Below are positions 53,032 through 62,938 of a stretch of DNA of 64,000 nt, piece after piece. The notes below the pieces were generated by a model. The model worked only from the letters and a program-made list of their open reading frames with translations, had not been told where the DNA came from and searched no databases. Numbering within the stretch: position 1 is the first letter of the stretch; each line of letters opens with the position of its first letter. This DNA is from a bacterium. GTDB taxonomy: Bacteria > Actinomycetota > Acidimicrobiia > Spongiisociales > ZC4RG35. Location of the stretch: positions 186,001 to 250,000 of the forward strand of contig JAPPFC010000036.1 of assembly GCA_028824015.1 (NCBI GenBank), in the 5' to 3' direction. The position numbers and the translations under genes are program-made.

Positions 53032-53703
53032 TCAATGATAGTGATCGAACAGGCGAGGGTCCCCCGAATCCGGGTCTCTAAGCAACTGGTAATCCACCTC
53101 GCGGACGCCCAGGGACCTGGATTCGGCCAGCACCCTGGCCTGGGGAGCGATGGCGGTGGCAACCAACACCCCGCGGACCGGGGTGAGTCTCGGGTCGAGT
53201 TCCAACTGCGCCACATACCGGGTCAGTTGCTCTATTCCCGAAATCTCGCCGCGCCGCTTGACCTCCACCGCCACGGTCCCTCCGTCCGGGTCGGTGCAGA
53301 GCAGGTCGATGGGTCCGATGGCGGTCGGGTACTCCCGGCGGATAAGCTTCAAACCCGGGCCGATCACCTCCGGGTTATCAGCCAGCAACTCCTGTAGATG
53401 GGTCTCGACCCCGTCCTTGGAAAGACCGGGATCCACACCCAACTCGTGGGTGATGTCGGAGAGCACCTCATGGATGGTGATCTCCAACCGCTCCCCCTTG
53501 GGGTTGGTCACCAGCCAGAGTTCCTCCCCCTCGTCCAGCGTGTTGGGCGCCGACATCCAGTTGAGCGGCTTGTAGGCGCCCCCGTCGGCATGTACCGCCA
53601 CGCACCCGTCCGCCTTGACCATTATCAAGCGCCGGGACCGCGGAAGGTGGGCGTCCACCCGGCCCTGGTAGTTGACAGTGCACTCCGCGATCACCAGCCT
53701 CAT
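53032..53703 (-). CDS. nucS: Mismatch-specific endonuclease NucS (EndoMS)
   Basis: A 223-residue NucS. The N-terminal DNA-binding domain begins [21 protein letters not shown], and the RecB-like nuclease core has D133 (IGPIDLLC), E147 and K149 (VAVEVKRRG). This enzyme replaces MutS/MutL repair in many actinobacteria and archaea, and supports the actinobacterial assignment. The frame is open far upstream, but the ATG at 53703 overlaps the M20 peptidase stop by 4 bp. The riboswitch lies just downstream. Confidence 0.93.
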   Translation of the reverse strand: MRLVIAECTVNYQGRVDAHLPRSRRLIMVKADGCVAVHADGGAYKPLNWMSAPNTLDEGEELWLVTNPKGERLEITIHEVLSDITHELGVDPGLSKDGVETHLQELLADNPEVIGPGLKLIRREYPTAIGPIDLLCTDPDGGTVAVEVKRRGEISGIEQLTRYVAQLELDPRLTPVRGVLVATAIAPQARVLAESRSLGVREVDYQLLRDPDSGDPRLFDHYH

Positions 53704-55064
53704 GGCCGGACGGCGCCCGCCCCCAGTATTCGCAGCGCCGCCGCCTCGGCGACGATCGCCTTCTCCAGTTCCCCCAGGTCCAGGCTCTCGTTGGGGGCGT
53801 GAATGCCCGAGCCGGGGTCTCCGATCCCGGCCAGCAGGAGGGGAGCATCCGGAAACACCCTCGCAAAGGACGCCAGGAAGGGAATGGTCCCCCCTTCTCC
53901 CTTGTCCACCGGAGTCACCCCCCACGACGCCTCCAGGCCCCGGCGCCAAGCGTCGATGGCGGGGTGGGAGGGGACCTGTTGGAATCCTTCCGCTTCCTCC
54001 ACGAAGTCCACCTTCAACTGCGCTCCCCATGGCAGGTTCTCCCTCAGGTGATCCGAGAGGGCCCGCCGGGCCGACTCGGGGTCCTGTCCGGGAGCGGTTC
54101 GCACGCTCACTTTTGCCCTGGCCACGGGCACCAGCAGGTTTATCGCCTCCGATATGGGAGGGGCGTCCACCGCCAGCACCGAGATCGCCGGCTTGGTCCA
54201 CAGCCGCGACGCCGCCGAACCGGTCCCGATGGTCTCCAAGCCGGCCACGGCCCCCAGGTTCTCGGCCAGATCGTCCACCGGCATCTCCAGATCGGTGACG
54301 TCTCTTCGAACCAGGCCCTTCACCGCCACGTCCCCCTGCTCGTCGTGAAGCGTGGAGAGGAGGCGGACCAGGGTGGTTATGGCATCGGGGAACAACCCGC
54401 CGAACACCCCGGAGTGCCCTCCGAGTTGGGCGGTCCGGACTTCCACATTGCACCCCACCAGTCCCCGGAGGGAGGTGGTGATGGCCGGGACCCCCACCGC
54501 CCAGTTGCTGGCGTCGGCTATGACCACCGCATCGCAGGCCAGCACGTCCTCATAGCGTTCCAGAAATGCCTCCAGGTTGGGCGAGCCGATCTCCTCCTCC
54601 CCCTCGAGGAACACTTTCATCCCCACGGGCGGCGACCCGGCAAACGCCCTGGCGGCGCCCAGATGTGCGATAACCCCGCACTTGTCGTCGGCCGTCCCCC
54701 GACCGTACATGCGACCCTCCTTCACCACCGCATCGAAGGGTTCGGTCTCCCACACCTCGAGATCGCCGACCGGCTGGACGTCGTAGTGGGCGTAGAGAAG
54801 CACGGTGGGGGCGCCCTCGGGGCCGGGCAGGTGGCCGTACACGGCCGGATGCGCCCCTTCGACTTCCAGCAACCGGACGTCCCGGTACCCCGCATCCGCC
54901 AGGAGCCGGGCACACTCCTCACCCGTCCGCCTCACCTCCCCGGAATGGGACCCCGACGCGCTGATCGAGGGAATGGCCACCAGTCCGGCCAGGTTCTCGA
55001 CCAGTTCGGGAAAGAAAGCGGAGACCGCCTCCCGCAAGTCCTGGAGCGAAGAACCCTGGCTCAT
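53700..55064 (-). CDS. M20-family metallopeptidase (dipeptidase/deacylase)
   Basis: A 454-residue di-zinc hydrolase. Metal and catalytic residues are in [35 protein letters not shown] and [10 protein letters not shown]. The lid domain contains GGHSGVFGG. It resembles carnosinase-like dipeptidases more than ArgE or DapE. The start at 55064 is chosen because the preceding 30 codons of open frame do not resemble the family and a GGGTGGGGG stretch lies upstream. It is coupled to nucS by overlap. Confidence 0.88.
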   Translation of the reverse strand: MSQGSSLQDLREAVSAFFPELVENLAGLVAIPSISASGSHSGEVRRTGEECARLLADAGYRDVRLLEVEGAHPAVYGHLPGPEGAPTVLLYAHYDVQPVGDLEVWETEPFDAVVKEGRMYGRGTADDKCGVIAHLGAARAFAGSPPVGMKVFLEGEEEIGSPNLEAFLERYEDVLACDAVVIADASNWAVGVPAITTSLRGLVGCNVEVRTAQLGGHSGVFGGLFPDAITTLVRLLSTLHDEQGDVAVKGLVRRDVTDLEMPVDDLAENLGAVAGLETIGTGSAASRLWTKPAISVLAVDAPPISEAINLLVPVARAKVSVRTAPGQDPESARRALSDHLRENLPWGAQLKVDFVEEAEGFQQVPSHPAIDAWRRGLEASWGVTPVDKGEGGTIPFLASFARVFPDAPLLLAGIGDPGSGIHAPNESLDLGELEKAIVAEAAALRILGAGAVRP

Positions 55065-55193
55065 CGCCACCCCCACCCGGTCTTGATCACGCCCTCGGTT
55101 GCATTGCCCCGCATACCGGAAAAGATTACCCGGTCCGGGCGGGGGGTTGGCCAAAGGAACGGCGACCCGCCATCATCTAGGGGTACGGTGAAC

Positions 55194-55943
55194 ATGAGAC
55201 TGGCAGGCATCCCGCTCCGGGTGAAGCCCTCGTTTCTGGTGGTTGTTTGCCTGCTGGGGATGCCGATCGTCCGGTACCCGACGGTCGAGCCTCCCGAACT
55301 CGTCGGGCGACTGGCAGTGTGGCTCGGGGTGGTGCTGGTGTCGGTGGTCATCCACGAGTTGGGACACGCCCTCCTGGCCCGGCGTTTCGGGGCCGACGTC
55401 ACCATGGAACTGTGGGCCCTGGGCGGGCTCACCACCTGGCAACCCGTCTCCCGCCCGATCCCCCCTGTCAGGCGAGCGGCGATAGCCGCCGCCGGGTCGG
55501 CGCTTGGATTGGTGGTGGGCGCAGCGGTGTACCCGCTCTGGAAGATGGCGGGGCCGCCGGTCGGTCTGGTCTCCCTGGCCCTGGGCTGGATCGTGTGGGT
55601 AAACCTGGGCTGGGGCCTGATCAACTGGCTGCCCATCCGCCTCCTCGACGGCGGCCACATCTTCCGCGGAGTCATCGACGCCCTGTGGCCCGAGCGCGCC
55701 GACCGGATCGCCAACCTGTTCTTTCTCTTCACCTCGGCCGCGGCCGCGCTGGTGGCCTTCCGCCTGAGCCTCCCGATTGCCGGCCTGTTCGCCGCCTTCA
55801 TGCTCATCATGGAGATCCGGCGCCTGCTGGGGGCGGCGCACAGGACCGGACGGCCCCCACCGCCGCCCCTTCCCGATCGCTTCCTGCTCGAACCCCCCTC
55901 TACCTCCGATCCGGCCAGCCCGGAGGGCGGACCGCCCCGATAA
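55194..55943 (+). CDS. M50-family membrane zinc metalloprotease (site-2 protease-like)
   Basis: A 249-residue membrane protein with about six hydrophobic segments. Zinc ligands H54 and H58 with E55 lie in VVIHELGHALLARRFGADV, and the third ligand Asp in IRLLDGGHIFRGV. No PDZ or CBS domain is evident, so it belongs to the small Rip/SpoIVFB-like group that cuts membrane-embedded substrates. GTG at 55188 is an alternative start. A proline-rich tail follows the last helix. Confidence 0.88.
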   Translation: MRLAGIPLRVKPSFLVVVCLLGMPIVRYPTVEPPELVGRLAVWLGVVLVSVVIHELGHALLARRFGADVTMELWALGGLTTWQPVSRPIPPVRRAAIAAAGSALGLVVGAAVYPLWKMAGPPVGLVSLALGWIVWVNLGWGLINWLPIRLLDGGHIFRGVIDALWPERADRIANLFFLFTSAAAALVAFRLSLPIAGLFAAFMLIMEIRRLLGAAHRTGRPPPPPLPDRFLLEPPSTSDPASPEGGPPR

Positions 55944-55956
55944 GGTATGTAGCGAC

Positions 55957-57195
55957 ATGGACTTCTCATATACCCCCAAGGTCGAGGCTCTCCGGGAAAA
56001 GCTTTGGAAGTTCGTCGAGGAACGGGTCATCCCGTCCGAGCCGATCTACGAACGCCAGATCAGGGACTCCGGCGATCCCCATCACCATCCCCCGATAATC
56101 GAGGACCTCAAGGCTGAGGCCCGCGCGCAAGGGTTGTGGAACCTCTTTTTGCCCGATGCCGAACACGGAGGAGGCCTTTCGGTCACCGAGTACGCCCCTC
56201 TGGCGGAGATCACCGGGCACAGCCCCGAGATCGCGCCCGAAGCGATCAACTGCTCGGCGCCCGACACCGGCAACATGGAGATTCTCCACATGTTCGGAAC
56301 GCCCTACCAGAAGGAACGCTGGCTCCATCCCCTGCTGGAAGGCGAGATTCGCTCCGTCATCTCGATGACCGAGCCTGACGTGGCCTCCAGCGACCCTCGC
56401 AACATCCGAACCCGCATCGAGCGGGACGGGGATCACTACGTGATCAGGGGTCGCAAGTGGTTCTCATCGGGAGGAGCCTCCTCCCGCGCCAAGGTGGCCA
56501 TCGTGATGGGGGTGACCAATCCCGACGCCGACTCCTACCGGCGCCAGAGCATGATCCTGGTTCCCCTCGACATCCCGGGGGTGATCGTAGAGGAAACCCC
56601 CACCGTTTTCGGGTACCAGCACCGGGGAGGACACGCCACCATTCACTTCGACCGCGTGCGGGTGCCGGCCGAGAACCTCCTGGGCACCGAGGGATCCGGT
56701 TTCGCAATCGCCCAGGCGCGGTTGGGACCGGGAAGGATCCACCACTGCATGCGGGCCATCGGAGCAGCCGAGCGGGCCTTTGCCATGATGGTGAGCCGAG
56801 CCAAGGCCCGGACCGCCTTCCGCAAGACCGTGGCGGAGCAGGGCGTGGTCCGCGAATGGATCGCCGAGGCGCGAATGAAGATCGAGCAGGCCAGGCTGCT
56901 GGTGCTGAAGACCGCCTGGATGATCGACCGGGTCGGAGTCAGGTCCGCCCGGGTGGAGATCTCGGCAATCAAGGTGGTGGTGCCCGAGATGCTCTGCTAC
57001 GTCGCCGACCGGGCGATCCAGGTGTTCGGCGGGGCGGGGTTCACCGACCACTTTCCCCTGGCGTCCTTTTACACCATGGGTCGCTGGCTGCAGATGGCCG
57101 ACGGCCCCGACGAGGTTCACAGGCGTGCGGTGGCCCGAGCAGAGGTAGCCCGTTTCGAACCGGGGTTCGTACCCGATCTGTACGTTTGGGATTGA
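55957..57195 (+). CDS. Acyl-CoA dehydrogenase
   Basis: A 412-residue flavoprotein that makes an alpha,beta double bond in an acyl-CoA. FAD-binding segments ISMTEPDVASSD and GRKWFSSGGA, and the C-terminal VFGGAGFTDHFPLASFYTMGRWLQMADGPDEVHR, match the ACAD10/11-like bacterial group. The ATG at 55957 follows the M50 gene by 13 bp and is chosen over upstream open frame. The likely partner is an electron-transfer flavoprotein encoded elsewhere. Confidence 0.92.
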   Translation: MDFSYTPKVEALREKLWKFVEERVIPSEPIYERQIRDSGDPHHHPPIIEDLKAEARAQGLWNLFLPDAEHGGGLSVTEYAPLAEITGHSPEIAPEAINCSAPDTGNMEILHMFGTPYQKERWLHPLLEGEIRSVISMTEPDVASSDPRNIRTRIERDGDHYVIRGRKWFSSGGASSRAKVAIVMGVTNPDADSYRRQSMILVPLDIPGVIVEETPTVFGYQHRGGHATIHFDRVRVPAENLLGTEGSGFAIAQARLGPGRIHHCMRAIGAAERAFAMMVSRAKARTAFRKTVAEQGVVREWIAEARMKIEQARLLVLKTAWMIDRVGVRSARVEISAIKVVVPEMLCYVADRAIQVFGGAGFTDHFPLASFYTMGRWLQMADGPDEVHRRAVARAEVARFEPGFVPDLYVWD

Positions 57196-57212
57196 CCGAG
57201 AAAGGAATGCCG

Positions 57213-57791
57213 ATGCTGGAGTACGACACCACTTTCGACTATCTGTGCCCCTTTGCGCGCAATGCCCACGAGGCGGTGGTCAGGGGCCTGGAGGAGGGAC
57301 GACCCTGGAAAGTGTATTTCCGGGCGTTCTCGCTGGCCCAAGCCCACACCGCCGAGGGAGACCCCCCGGTTTGGGAGAACCCCGAGGGACAGTCGGGTCT
57401 CGACGCCCTTCAGTGGGGAGTGGCTATCCGTGACACCTGGCCGGATTTGTTCGGCAGGGCGCACCTCTCCATCTACGCCGCCCGGCACGACCGAGGTCTC
57501 GACATCGGCGACACCAGCGTGCTGGCTGAAGCGGTGGCCGCCGCCGGATGCGATCCGGATGCCGTGGCCGACGTGGTGGCCACGGGAGAGCCCCTGTGCA
57601 AGATCGCAGGGGACCACATGAAGGCGGTCAACGAGTGGATGGCTTTCGGGGTGCCGACTTTCATCACCGCCGATCAGGCGGTCTTCATCCGTTTCATGGA
57701 ACGGGACCGCCTCGACGACCTCGACCGGGCCCTCGAACTGCTGTCCTGGAACCGTCTCAACGAGTACAAGCACACCACCGTCCCGCGTTAA
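57213..57791 (+). CDS. DsbA-fold thioredoxin-like protein (FrnE/HCCA isomerase-like), one active-site Cys
   Basis: A 192-residue DsbA-family protein. The N-terminal active site is CPFA at residues 12-15, so the second cysteine of CxxC is missing. That fits a glutathione-S-transferase-kappa/HCCA-isomerase or mycothiol-type role more than disulfide formation. FGVPTFITADQAVFIRFMERDRLDDLD has the cis-proline loop VPTF. AAAGGA sits 7 bases before the ATG at 57213, which is therefore preferred over the ATG at 57207. It follows the acyl-CoA dehydrogenase by 17 bp. Confidence 0.82.
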   Translation: MLEYDTTFDYLCPFARNAHEAVVRGLEEGRPWKVYFRAFSLAQAHTAEGDPPVWENPEGQSGLDALQWGVAIRDTWPDLFGRAHLSIYAARHDRGLDIGDTSVLAEAVAAAGCDPDAVADVVATGEPLCKIAGDHMKAVNEWMAFGVPTFITADQAVFIRFMERDRLDDLDRALELLSWNRLNEYKHTTVPR

Positions 57792-57860
57792 CTCGGCTTG
57801 GGAACAGCGCTCACCTGATCGACGGCCGAAGCCGGTCGGGTCGACCTCCGAACAACCGGC

Positions 57861-58637
57861 CTACGTGGCCGCGTCGTTAGCGTCCACTCCCACTATCAGA
57901 GTGACCAACCGGTCCATGGAGATGTCCTCGGTGAGTTCAGCCACCTTCTGACCGTGTCGGAGGACGACCACCCGGTCGGCCAACTCCATCACGTGGGGCA
58001 GGATGTGACTGATCAGTACCACCGCCACCCCGCTCCCGGCGATCTGGCGGGCCAGTTGGAGCACTCTCGAAGATTCCCGCACCCCCAGAGCTGCAGTGGG
58101 TTCGTCCATGAACATTCCCGTCTTCGCCCAGAACGCTCCGCGGGCCACGGCCACCGACTGCTGCTGTCCACCTGACATCTCTCCGATGGACACGCCCGTG
58201 GAACGGGGAATGTTGACGCCCAGGGCATCTATCTGGGTGAGCGCCTGGGCTTCCATCGCCCTCCTGTCGAGCATGCCGATCTTGCCACCCAATCCCTTTC
58301 TCAGAACTTCCCTTCCCAGGAACAGGTTGGTGACCACGTCCCGGTCCGGAGCGAGCGCCAAGTCTTGGAAAATGGTCTCGATGCCCAGGTCCCGGGCGTC
58401 GGCAGGGGTCCTGAGCACCACGGTTTCGCCGTTGATTCGGATCTCCCCGGCATCCGGGGTCACCGCGCCGGCCAGGATCTTGATCAATGTGGACTTCCCG
58501 GCCCCGTTGTCACCGACCAACGCTGTGATCTCCCCGGCGCGGATTTCGATGTCCACGTTGTCAAGGGCGGTGATCGGCCCGTAGGACTTGCTGAGGCCTA
58601 TCCCCTCAATTACCACTTGACCGCGGTCAACCGACAT
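57861..58637 (-). CDS. Sugar ABC transporter ATPase (single-domain, FrcA/RbsA type)
   Basis: A 258-residue ATPase with Walker A GDNGAGKSTLIKIL, signature MSGGQQQSVAVARG and Walker B MFMDEPTAALG. It is a single unit, unlike RbsA or XylG with two, as in FrcA-like systems. Its start shares one base with the permease stop (TGATG). The set ATPase, RbsC-like permease and RbsB-like receptor indicates a sugar or polyol importer. Confidence 0.92.
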   Translation of the reverse strand: MSVDRGQVVIEGIGLSKSYGPITALDNVDIEIRAGEITALVGDNGAGKSTLIKILAGAVTPDAGEIRINGETVVLRTPADARDLGIETIFQDLALAPDRDVVTNLFLGREVLRKGLGGKIGMLDRRAMEAQALTQIDALGVNIPRSTGVSIGEMSGGQQQSVAVARGAFWAKTGMFMDEPTAALGVRESSRVLQLARQIAGSGVAVVLISHILPHVMELADRVVVLRHGQKVAELTEDISMDRLVTLIVGVDANDAAT

Positions 58638-59665
58638 CAGGCTTCCTCCGTTCCGGCGCGGAGTCCCCGGAAGACCCCCCTTCCTCCGAGCGTCCTTCCA
58701 GATATTTGATCGGTGGCAACCGCCGCCACCAGCAACAATCCCCTCGAGATGTCCTGGTAGGGCGCCGGCAGTCCCATCAGGTTGAGGGAATTGGCGATGA
58801 TGCCCAGTAGCACCACCCCTAGGATCGTACCGGTTATCGAACCGCGGCCTCCGGTCAGGGCCGTTCCGCCCACGATCACCGCCGCGATGATCTCCAGTTC
58901 CCTGCCCTGGCCCCCGTAGGGAAACGCTGATCCGGCCTGGCTGGTGAGAACCACCCCGGCCAGCGCCGAGAAGAACCCCGACGCCAGGAAAACCCCCCAG
59001 GTGATCTTGGGGACGCTGATCCCGGCCCGGCGCGCCGCTTCGGGACTGCTGCCCACCGCGTAGATGTGGGCGCCCACCTTGGTGTATCGCATCACGAAAC
59101 CGATCACGGCAAAGGCCACCACAGTGTAGAAGACCGGTTTCGGAATCCCGAGGGCCGATCCCTGCCCCAGGTTGACATAGGACTCGGCAGGGATGAATAC
59201 GGATCTTCCACTGTTTATCACAAACGCCACCCCCCTGGCGATGAAGGCCGTGCCGATGGTGGCGATCAGCGAGTTGACCCGGAATTTCACGACGATCACC
59301 CCGTTCACGAATCCCATCAGCAGGCCCACAACCAGGGCCCCGAGAATCGCCACCGGCACCGGGAGTTCCTGGACCAGGAGGGCCCCGGCGGTCATCCCCG
59401 ACAGGCCCATCGTGGCCGCCACCGACAGATCGACGTTGCCGGAGATCAGCATTGGCGTGGACACCGCCGCCACGATCCCGGTGATGGCCACCGCCCGGGC
59501 CACGTTCAGGAAGTTGCCCGCCTGGAAGAAGAACGGGCTAACCATGGTCATGGCAATGCCGATCGCCACGATCGCCATGGCCAGCCCGAGCGAACGCCGA
59601 CTCCCGCCGACGTTCGCTCGGGTCCTACGGCTGGGGCCACCCGAGTGTGGCTTCGGGCCAATCAC
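58637..59665 (-). CDS. Sugar ABC transporter permease (RbsC family)
   Basis: A 342-residue permease with about ten hydrophobic helices. Family blocks are NVARAVAITGIVAAVSTPMLISGNVDLSVAAT, GFVNGVIVVKFRVNSLIATIGT, YAVGSSPEAARRAGISV and IAAVIVGGTALTGGRGS. It transports a monosaccharide or polyol with the ATPase at 57861 and receptor at 59692. Confidence 0.92.
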   Translation of the reverse strand: MIGPKPHSGGPSRRTRANVGGSRRSLGLAMAIVAIGIAMTMVSPFFFQAGNFLNVARAVAITGIVAAVSTPMLISGNVDLSVAATMGLSGMTAGALLVQELPVPVAILGALVVGLLMGFVNGVIVVKFRVNSLIATIGTAFIARGVAFVINSGRSVFIPAESYVNLGQGSALGIPKPVFYTVVAFAVIGFVMRYTKVGAHIYAVGSSPEAARRAGISVPKITWGVFLASGFFSALAGVVLTSQAGSAFPYGGQGRELEIIAAVIVGGTALTGGRGSITGTILGVVLLGIIANSLNLMGLPAPYQDISRGLLLVAAVATDQISGRTLGGRGVFRGLRAGTEEA

Positions 59666-59691
59666 AGTTCGATAAGACCCCTAATTGGTTA

Positions 59692-60921
59692 TCAGCACTT
59701 CGCCTGATCGATGCTTGCCGCGTCCACCACAGTGGCCTGCGGATAGATCTCCGACGGGATCGGATTACCTTCCGCTATGTCCTGGGCGATCGCAATGCCG
59801 TACTCACCCCACAGTTGGGGGACGAAGTCCACCGAGGTGAGGAACGTCGGATCGTTGGCGCACAACGGACCAACCGACTCCTGGGAGAGACCTACGCCAC
59901 CGGCGATCGAGGTCTCGGCGCGACCCGACTCGCGGAGGGCGTTCACCATCCCCAGAGTCCGCAGGTCGTTGATGCCGAAGCCCATGATGTTCTGGGTGTC
60001 GGGGTGGGCGGTCAACCAGTCGGCCACGTTGGCCTGGTCGGTCACGATGTCCGAGGGGCACTCGAGTTCGTGGATGTTGTCATCACCGACGTCGAAGGAC
60101 TCCTTGACCACCTCACGGAATCCGATGATGGATGCGTAGGGACTGGTCCGGTCCTGCACGAAGGCGGAGTGGGAGCAGAGAAGGACGTCGACGTCGCCGG
60201 TCGTCCAACCCCTATCTTCGGCCACCGCGATCAGGTAATCAGCCGAGGCGCGACCGACCGCGTACCACTCCCCGCCACCGAAGAAGGGCTGGCCCTCATG
60301 CGGCACGGAGTGGGCGAGGGCCGGGATACAGGCCTCTTTGTACTTGCTCATGATCGCCGGGTTCAGATTGGCGAGGACGTTCATCGAGAGGACCACATCC
60401 GGGTCGTGCTGGACGACCAGGTCGGCAACGACCAGAGGCTGCTCCTCGCTCGGGTACAGGTTGTCGAACTCGGTGACGTCGGTCTCCGACGCGGCTGCCG
60501 CCACCCGGAAACTCTCGTTGGCCACGATTAGGGTGTCGAAAACGTTGTCCTCCGGGGTCCAGGCAAACCGGTAATTGGCATCGCCGTCCTTGCGGAGCAC
60601 CGCCTGATAGACATCGGGGTGATCATCGGTCTCGACGAATGAGCAACTGGCCTCGTCCCACAGCATCCAGGTTGCGGCGGCCGCCTGCTCGGCATTGGCA
60701 ATGGTGGTCGGCAACTCCATTACCACTTCGCCCAAGAGGCTGGCGGGCTCCGCCGGTGTCTCGGGGGCTGCAGTGGTCTCGGGAGCGGCGGTGGTCTCAG
60801 GGGCCGCTGTGGTCGCGGGCGCCGCGGTCGTAGCAGCCGTATCGTCTCCGTCGCCGCAGGCTGAGACGAGCAGCGCCAGAGCCAATAATGTGGCGATTAT
60901 CACACGTGGGAACCTCTGCAT
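59692..60921 (-). CDS. Sugar ABC transporter substrate-binding lipoprotein (RbsB-like fold)
   Basis: A 409-residue type I receptor with lipobox LVSAC (C22) and a long linker of repeated ETTAAP units before the mature domain. The later part has VADWLTAHPDTQNIMGFGINDLRTLGMVNAL, typical of the ribose/inositol receptor class. AAAGGAG lies 8 bases before the ATG. It starts the operon and is divergent from a sugar isomerase-type gene across 123 bp, hinting at a shared inducer. Confidence 0.9.
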   Translation of the reverse strand: MQRFPRVIIATLLALALLVSACGDGDDTAATTAAPATTAAPETTAAPETTAAPETPAEPASLLGEVVMELPTTIANAEQAAAATWMLWDEASCSFVETDDHPDVYQAVLRKDGDANYRFAWTPEDNVFDTLIVANESFRVAAAASETDVTEFDNLYPSEEQPLVVADLVVQHDPDVVLSMNVLANLNPAIMSKYKEACIPALAHSVPHEGQPFFGGGEWYAVGRASADYLIAVAEDRGWTTGDVDVLLCSHSAFVQDRTSPYASIIGFREVVKESFDVGDDNIHELECPSDIVTDQANVADWLTAHPDTQNIMGFGINDLRTLGMVNALRESGRAETSIAGGVGLSQESVGPLCANDPTFLTSVDFVPQLWGEYGIAIAQDIAEGNPIPSEIYPQATVVDAASIDQAKC

Positions 60922-61044
60922 GATTCTTCTCCTTTATGGGGCTTCGTTTTCATTATTGCCAGCCAACATGCCCCCAGTAGCTCTGAGTAGGATTATTTTT
61001 CTCAAAACCCCTCTTGAACCATCGGTAGCGTCTCTTTTGGTCAT

Positions 61045-61890
61045 ATGACGAAGCGATACTCGTGTGCCGACTACGGCTGGCCTTCGCTCAAGCATCCCAC
61101 CGTGATGGCGGTTGCGCAGGACTTGGGATATCAGGGTGTCGATGTCGGCATCTTCGGAGAGGTGACCCACGTCAAGATCTCGGATCTGCAGCACTGGCGG
61201 CAGACATCCGCCCACATCAACAGAAGTCTCAGCACTTACGGTCTCCAGTGCTCAGATGTGTTTCTGATACCAAGCGTCGACCTGTCCTGTTTGACCCCGT
61301 CTCATCCGGACCCGGCCCAACAAGCCGAAGCAATCCGGATCTTTGAGCGGGCGGTTCTCCTGACCCGGGACCTGCAAGCATCGGGTTTGACAATCTGTCC
61401 CGGAGTGATGCACGAGGGGGACACCTACCGACAGGCACTGGCAAGGACCGCCAAGTCGCTTCGAGCCCGGGTCGAGATGGCCTCTTTCCATGGACTCGAG
61501 TTGTCGGTTGAACCCCATTGGGGTTCACTGATCGACACGGCGGAGAAGGTGTGGGACATGTTGGAGGCGGTGGAGGGACTGACCCTCACCCTCGATGTCT
61601 CGATGATGTTCTTCTGCGGGATGACCGTCGAAGAGATCGCTCAGTTCTCGCCCAAAACCCGGCACGTCCAGTTCCGGCCCGGCACCCGTGACAAGGTCCA
61701 GGTGCGGCTGAAGCACAACGAGATAGATTTCGATCCGATACTCCAAGCGCTGGAAGCCTCCTATCAGGGTTGGGTAAGCACCGAGTACGTCTGGATGGAG
61801 AGGTGGGGGTGCGACCAGGTCGATGTCACCGAAGAATCGAGACAACTCCTGGCATTCCTCAAGGGCGAGGTACAACCCGCCGCCCTCTAG
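61045..61890 (+). CDS. Sugar phosphate isomerase/epimerase family TIM barrel (IolE/XylA-like)
   Basis: A 281-residue AP-endonuclease-2-type TIM barrel. Probable metal ligands are the Glu in LSVEPHWG, Asp in TLDVSMM, His in RHVQFRPG and Glu in VSTEYVWM. Members isomerise or dehydrate sugars and inositols. It is divergent from the sugar transporter and convergent with a Gfo/Idh/MocA dehydrogenase, a typical polyol-catabolism grouping. No clear ribosome-binding site precedes the ATG. Confidence 0.85.
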   Translation: MTKRYSCADYGWPSLKHPTVMAVAQDLGYQGVDVGIFGEVTHVKISDLQHWRQTSAHINRSLSTYGLQCSDVFLIPSVDLSCLTPSHPDPAQQAEAIRIFERAVLLTRDLQASGLTICPGVMHEGDTYRQALARTAKSLRARVEMASFHGLELSVEPHWGSLIDTAEKVWDMLEAVEGLTLTLDVSMMFFCGMTVEEIAQFSPKTRHVQFRPGTRDKVQVRLKHNEIDFDPILQALEASYQGWVSTEYVWMERWGCDQVDVTEESRQLLAFLKGEVQPAAL

Positions 61891-61915
61891 ATGGCGCCGT
61901 CAACCGCCGGATGGG

Positions 61916-62938
61916 TCAGGACGGAATCGGTACGGGTCTCCCGTGGCGTTCGGCCGAGTGATAGCAGGCTTCGACCAAACTGAGCGTCTTGAGGTTGTCG
62001 CGCCCCGATATGCAAGGCTGCCTGCCACTCAGAATGGCTTCCGCCACATGACGTAGAGACTTGGCGAAAGCGTCAGGCACCCAGGAGGCCGCGCTCAGGG
62101 AATATGACGGGTCCGAGCCTGCGGTTGCCTGCGTGATGTGATCAGGACTCGGATCCGGGTAGGCATCCCAAATTCCGAGATGACCGAAGAAGAGGCCGTC
62201 GGAGGTCGCGGCCCGCAGCGAAGCGGTATGCCTTCCCTCCGGTCGCCGTGTGTCCCGGATTGTCACCGACAACCCCTCAAAGCGGATGATCGCATAGAGG
62301 GCCGACTCCCCGACGATCCCCGGAATGTCGGCCGGGCCCAGCCAGGCCCGGACTTCCCGCGGCTCCCCGAACAGCCAGCGGGAGGTGTCGAGAAAGTGGA
62401 TGGAATTGAAAAGCCCCACGAATCGAGGGGCGTCCGCCAGCCATGACGGCAAGCCGTCGCCCCGCTCGATCGGCCACACCAGGTCAAAGGATGCCGACTC
62501 CACCGATCGCCCATCGGCGAACCGTCGGAAATCCAGGATCGCCGGCGCCCACCTCATCTGCTGGTTGACAGCCAGGACTCTTCCATACAACTCGGCCGCC
62601 GCAACCAGTTCGGCGGCCGAGTCGAGGTCCACCGCCAGTGGCTTCTGGGCCAGGACATGCTTCCCGGCTTCCAACGCAGCCATCACAATCTCAGGTTGGG
62701 CCCCGGGTGGCACCGCTATGTCCACCAGGTCGACCGCAGGGTCCTCCAGCAGACGCTCGATTCCCTCGACTGCAGGGACACCCGCCGCTTCGGCAAATAA
62801 TTCCCGCCGGGAGGGATCGACATCGAAGATTCCCCGGAGCTCAACGGTCTGCGGGTTGGCGCCATAGGCCGGCAGGTGACCGGCTCGGGCGATCTCGCCG
62901 GCGCCAACCAGGCCGACGCCCAGCCGGGAGGAACTCAC
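61916..62938 (-). CDS. Gfo/Idh/MocA-family NAD(P)-dependent oxidoreductase
   Basis: A 340-residue dehydrogenase with an N-terminal Rossmann domain (GVGLVGAGEIARAGHLPAY) and a C-terminal alpha/beta domain. The catalytic Lys is in HVLAQKPLAVD, with Gln in place of the usual Glu of EKP. FNSIHFLDTSRWLFGEP supplies the conserved His/Asp region. It probably oxidises a sugar or inositol derivative. It overlaps the upstream partial gene by 4 bp. Confidence 0.9.
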   Translation of the reverse strand: MSSSRLGVGLVGAGEIARAGHLPAYGANPQTVELRGIFDVDPSRRELFAEAAGVPAVEGIERLLEDPAVDLVDIAVPPGAQPEIVMAALEAGKHVLAQKPLAVDLDSAAELVAAAELYGRVLAVNQQMRWAPAILDFRRFADGRSVESASFDLVWPIERGDGLPSWLADAPRFVGLFNSIHFLDTSRWLFGEPREVRAWLGPADIPGIVGESALYAIIRFEGLSVTIRDTRRPEGRHTASLRAATSDGLFFGHLGIWDAYPDPSPDHITQATAGSDPSYSLSAASWVPDAFAKSLRHVAEAILSGRQPCISGRDNLKTLSLVEACYHSAERHGRPVPIPS

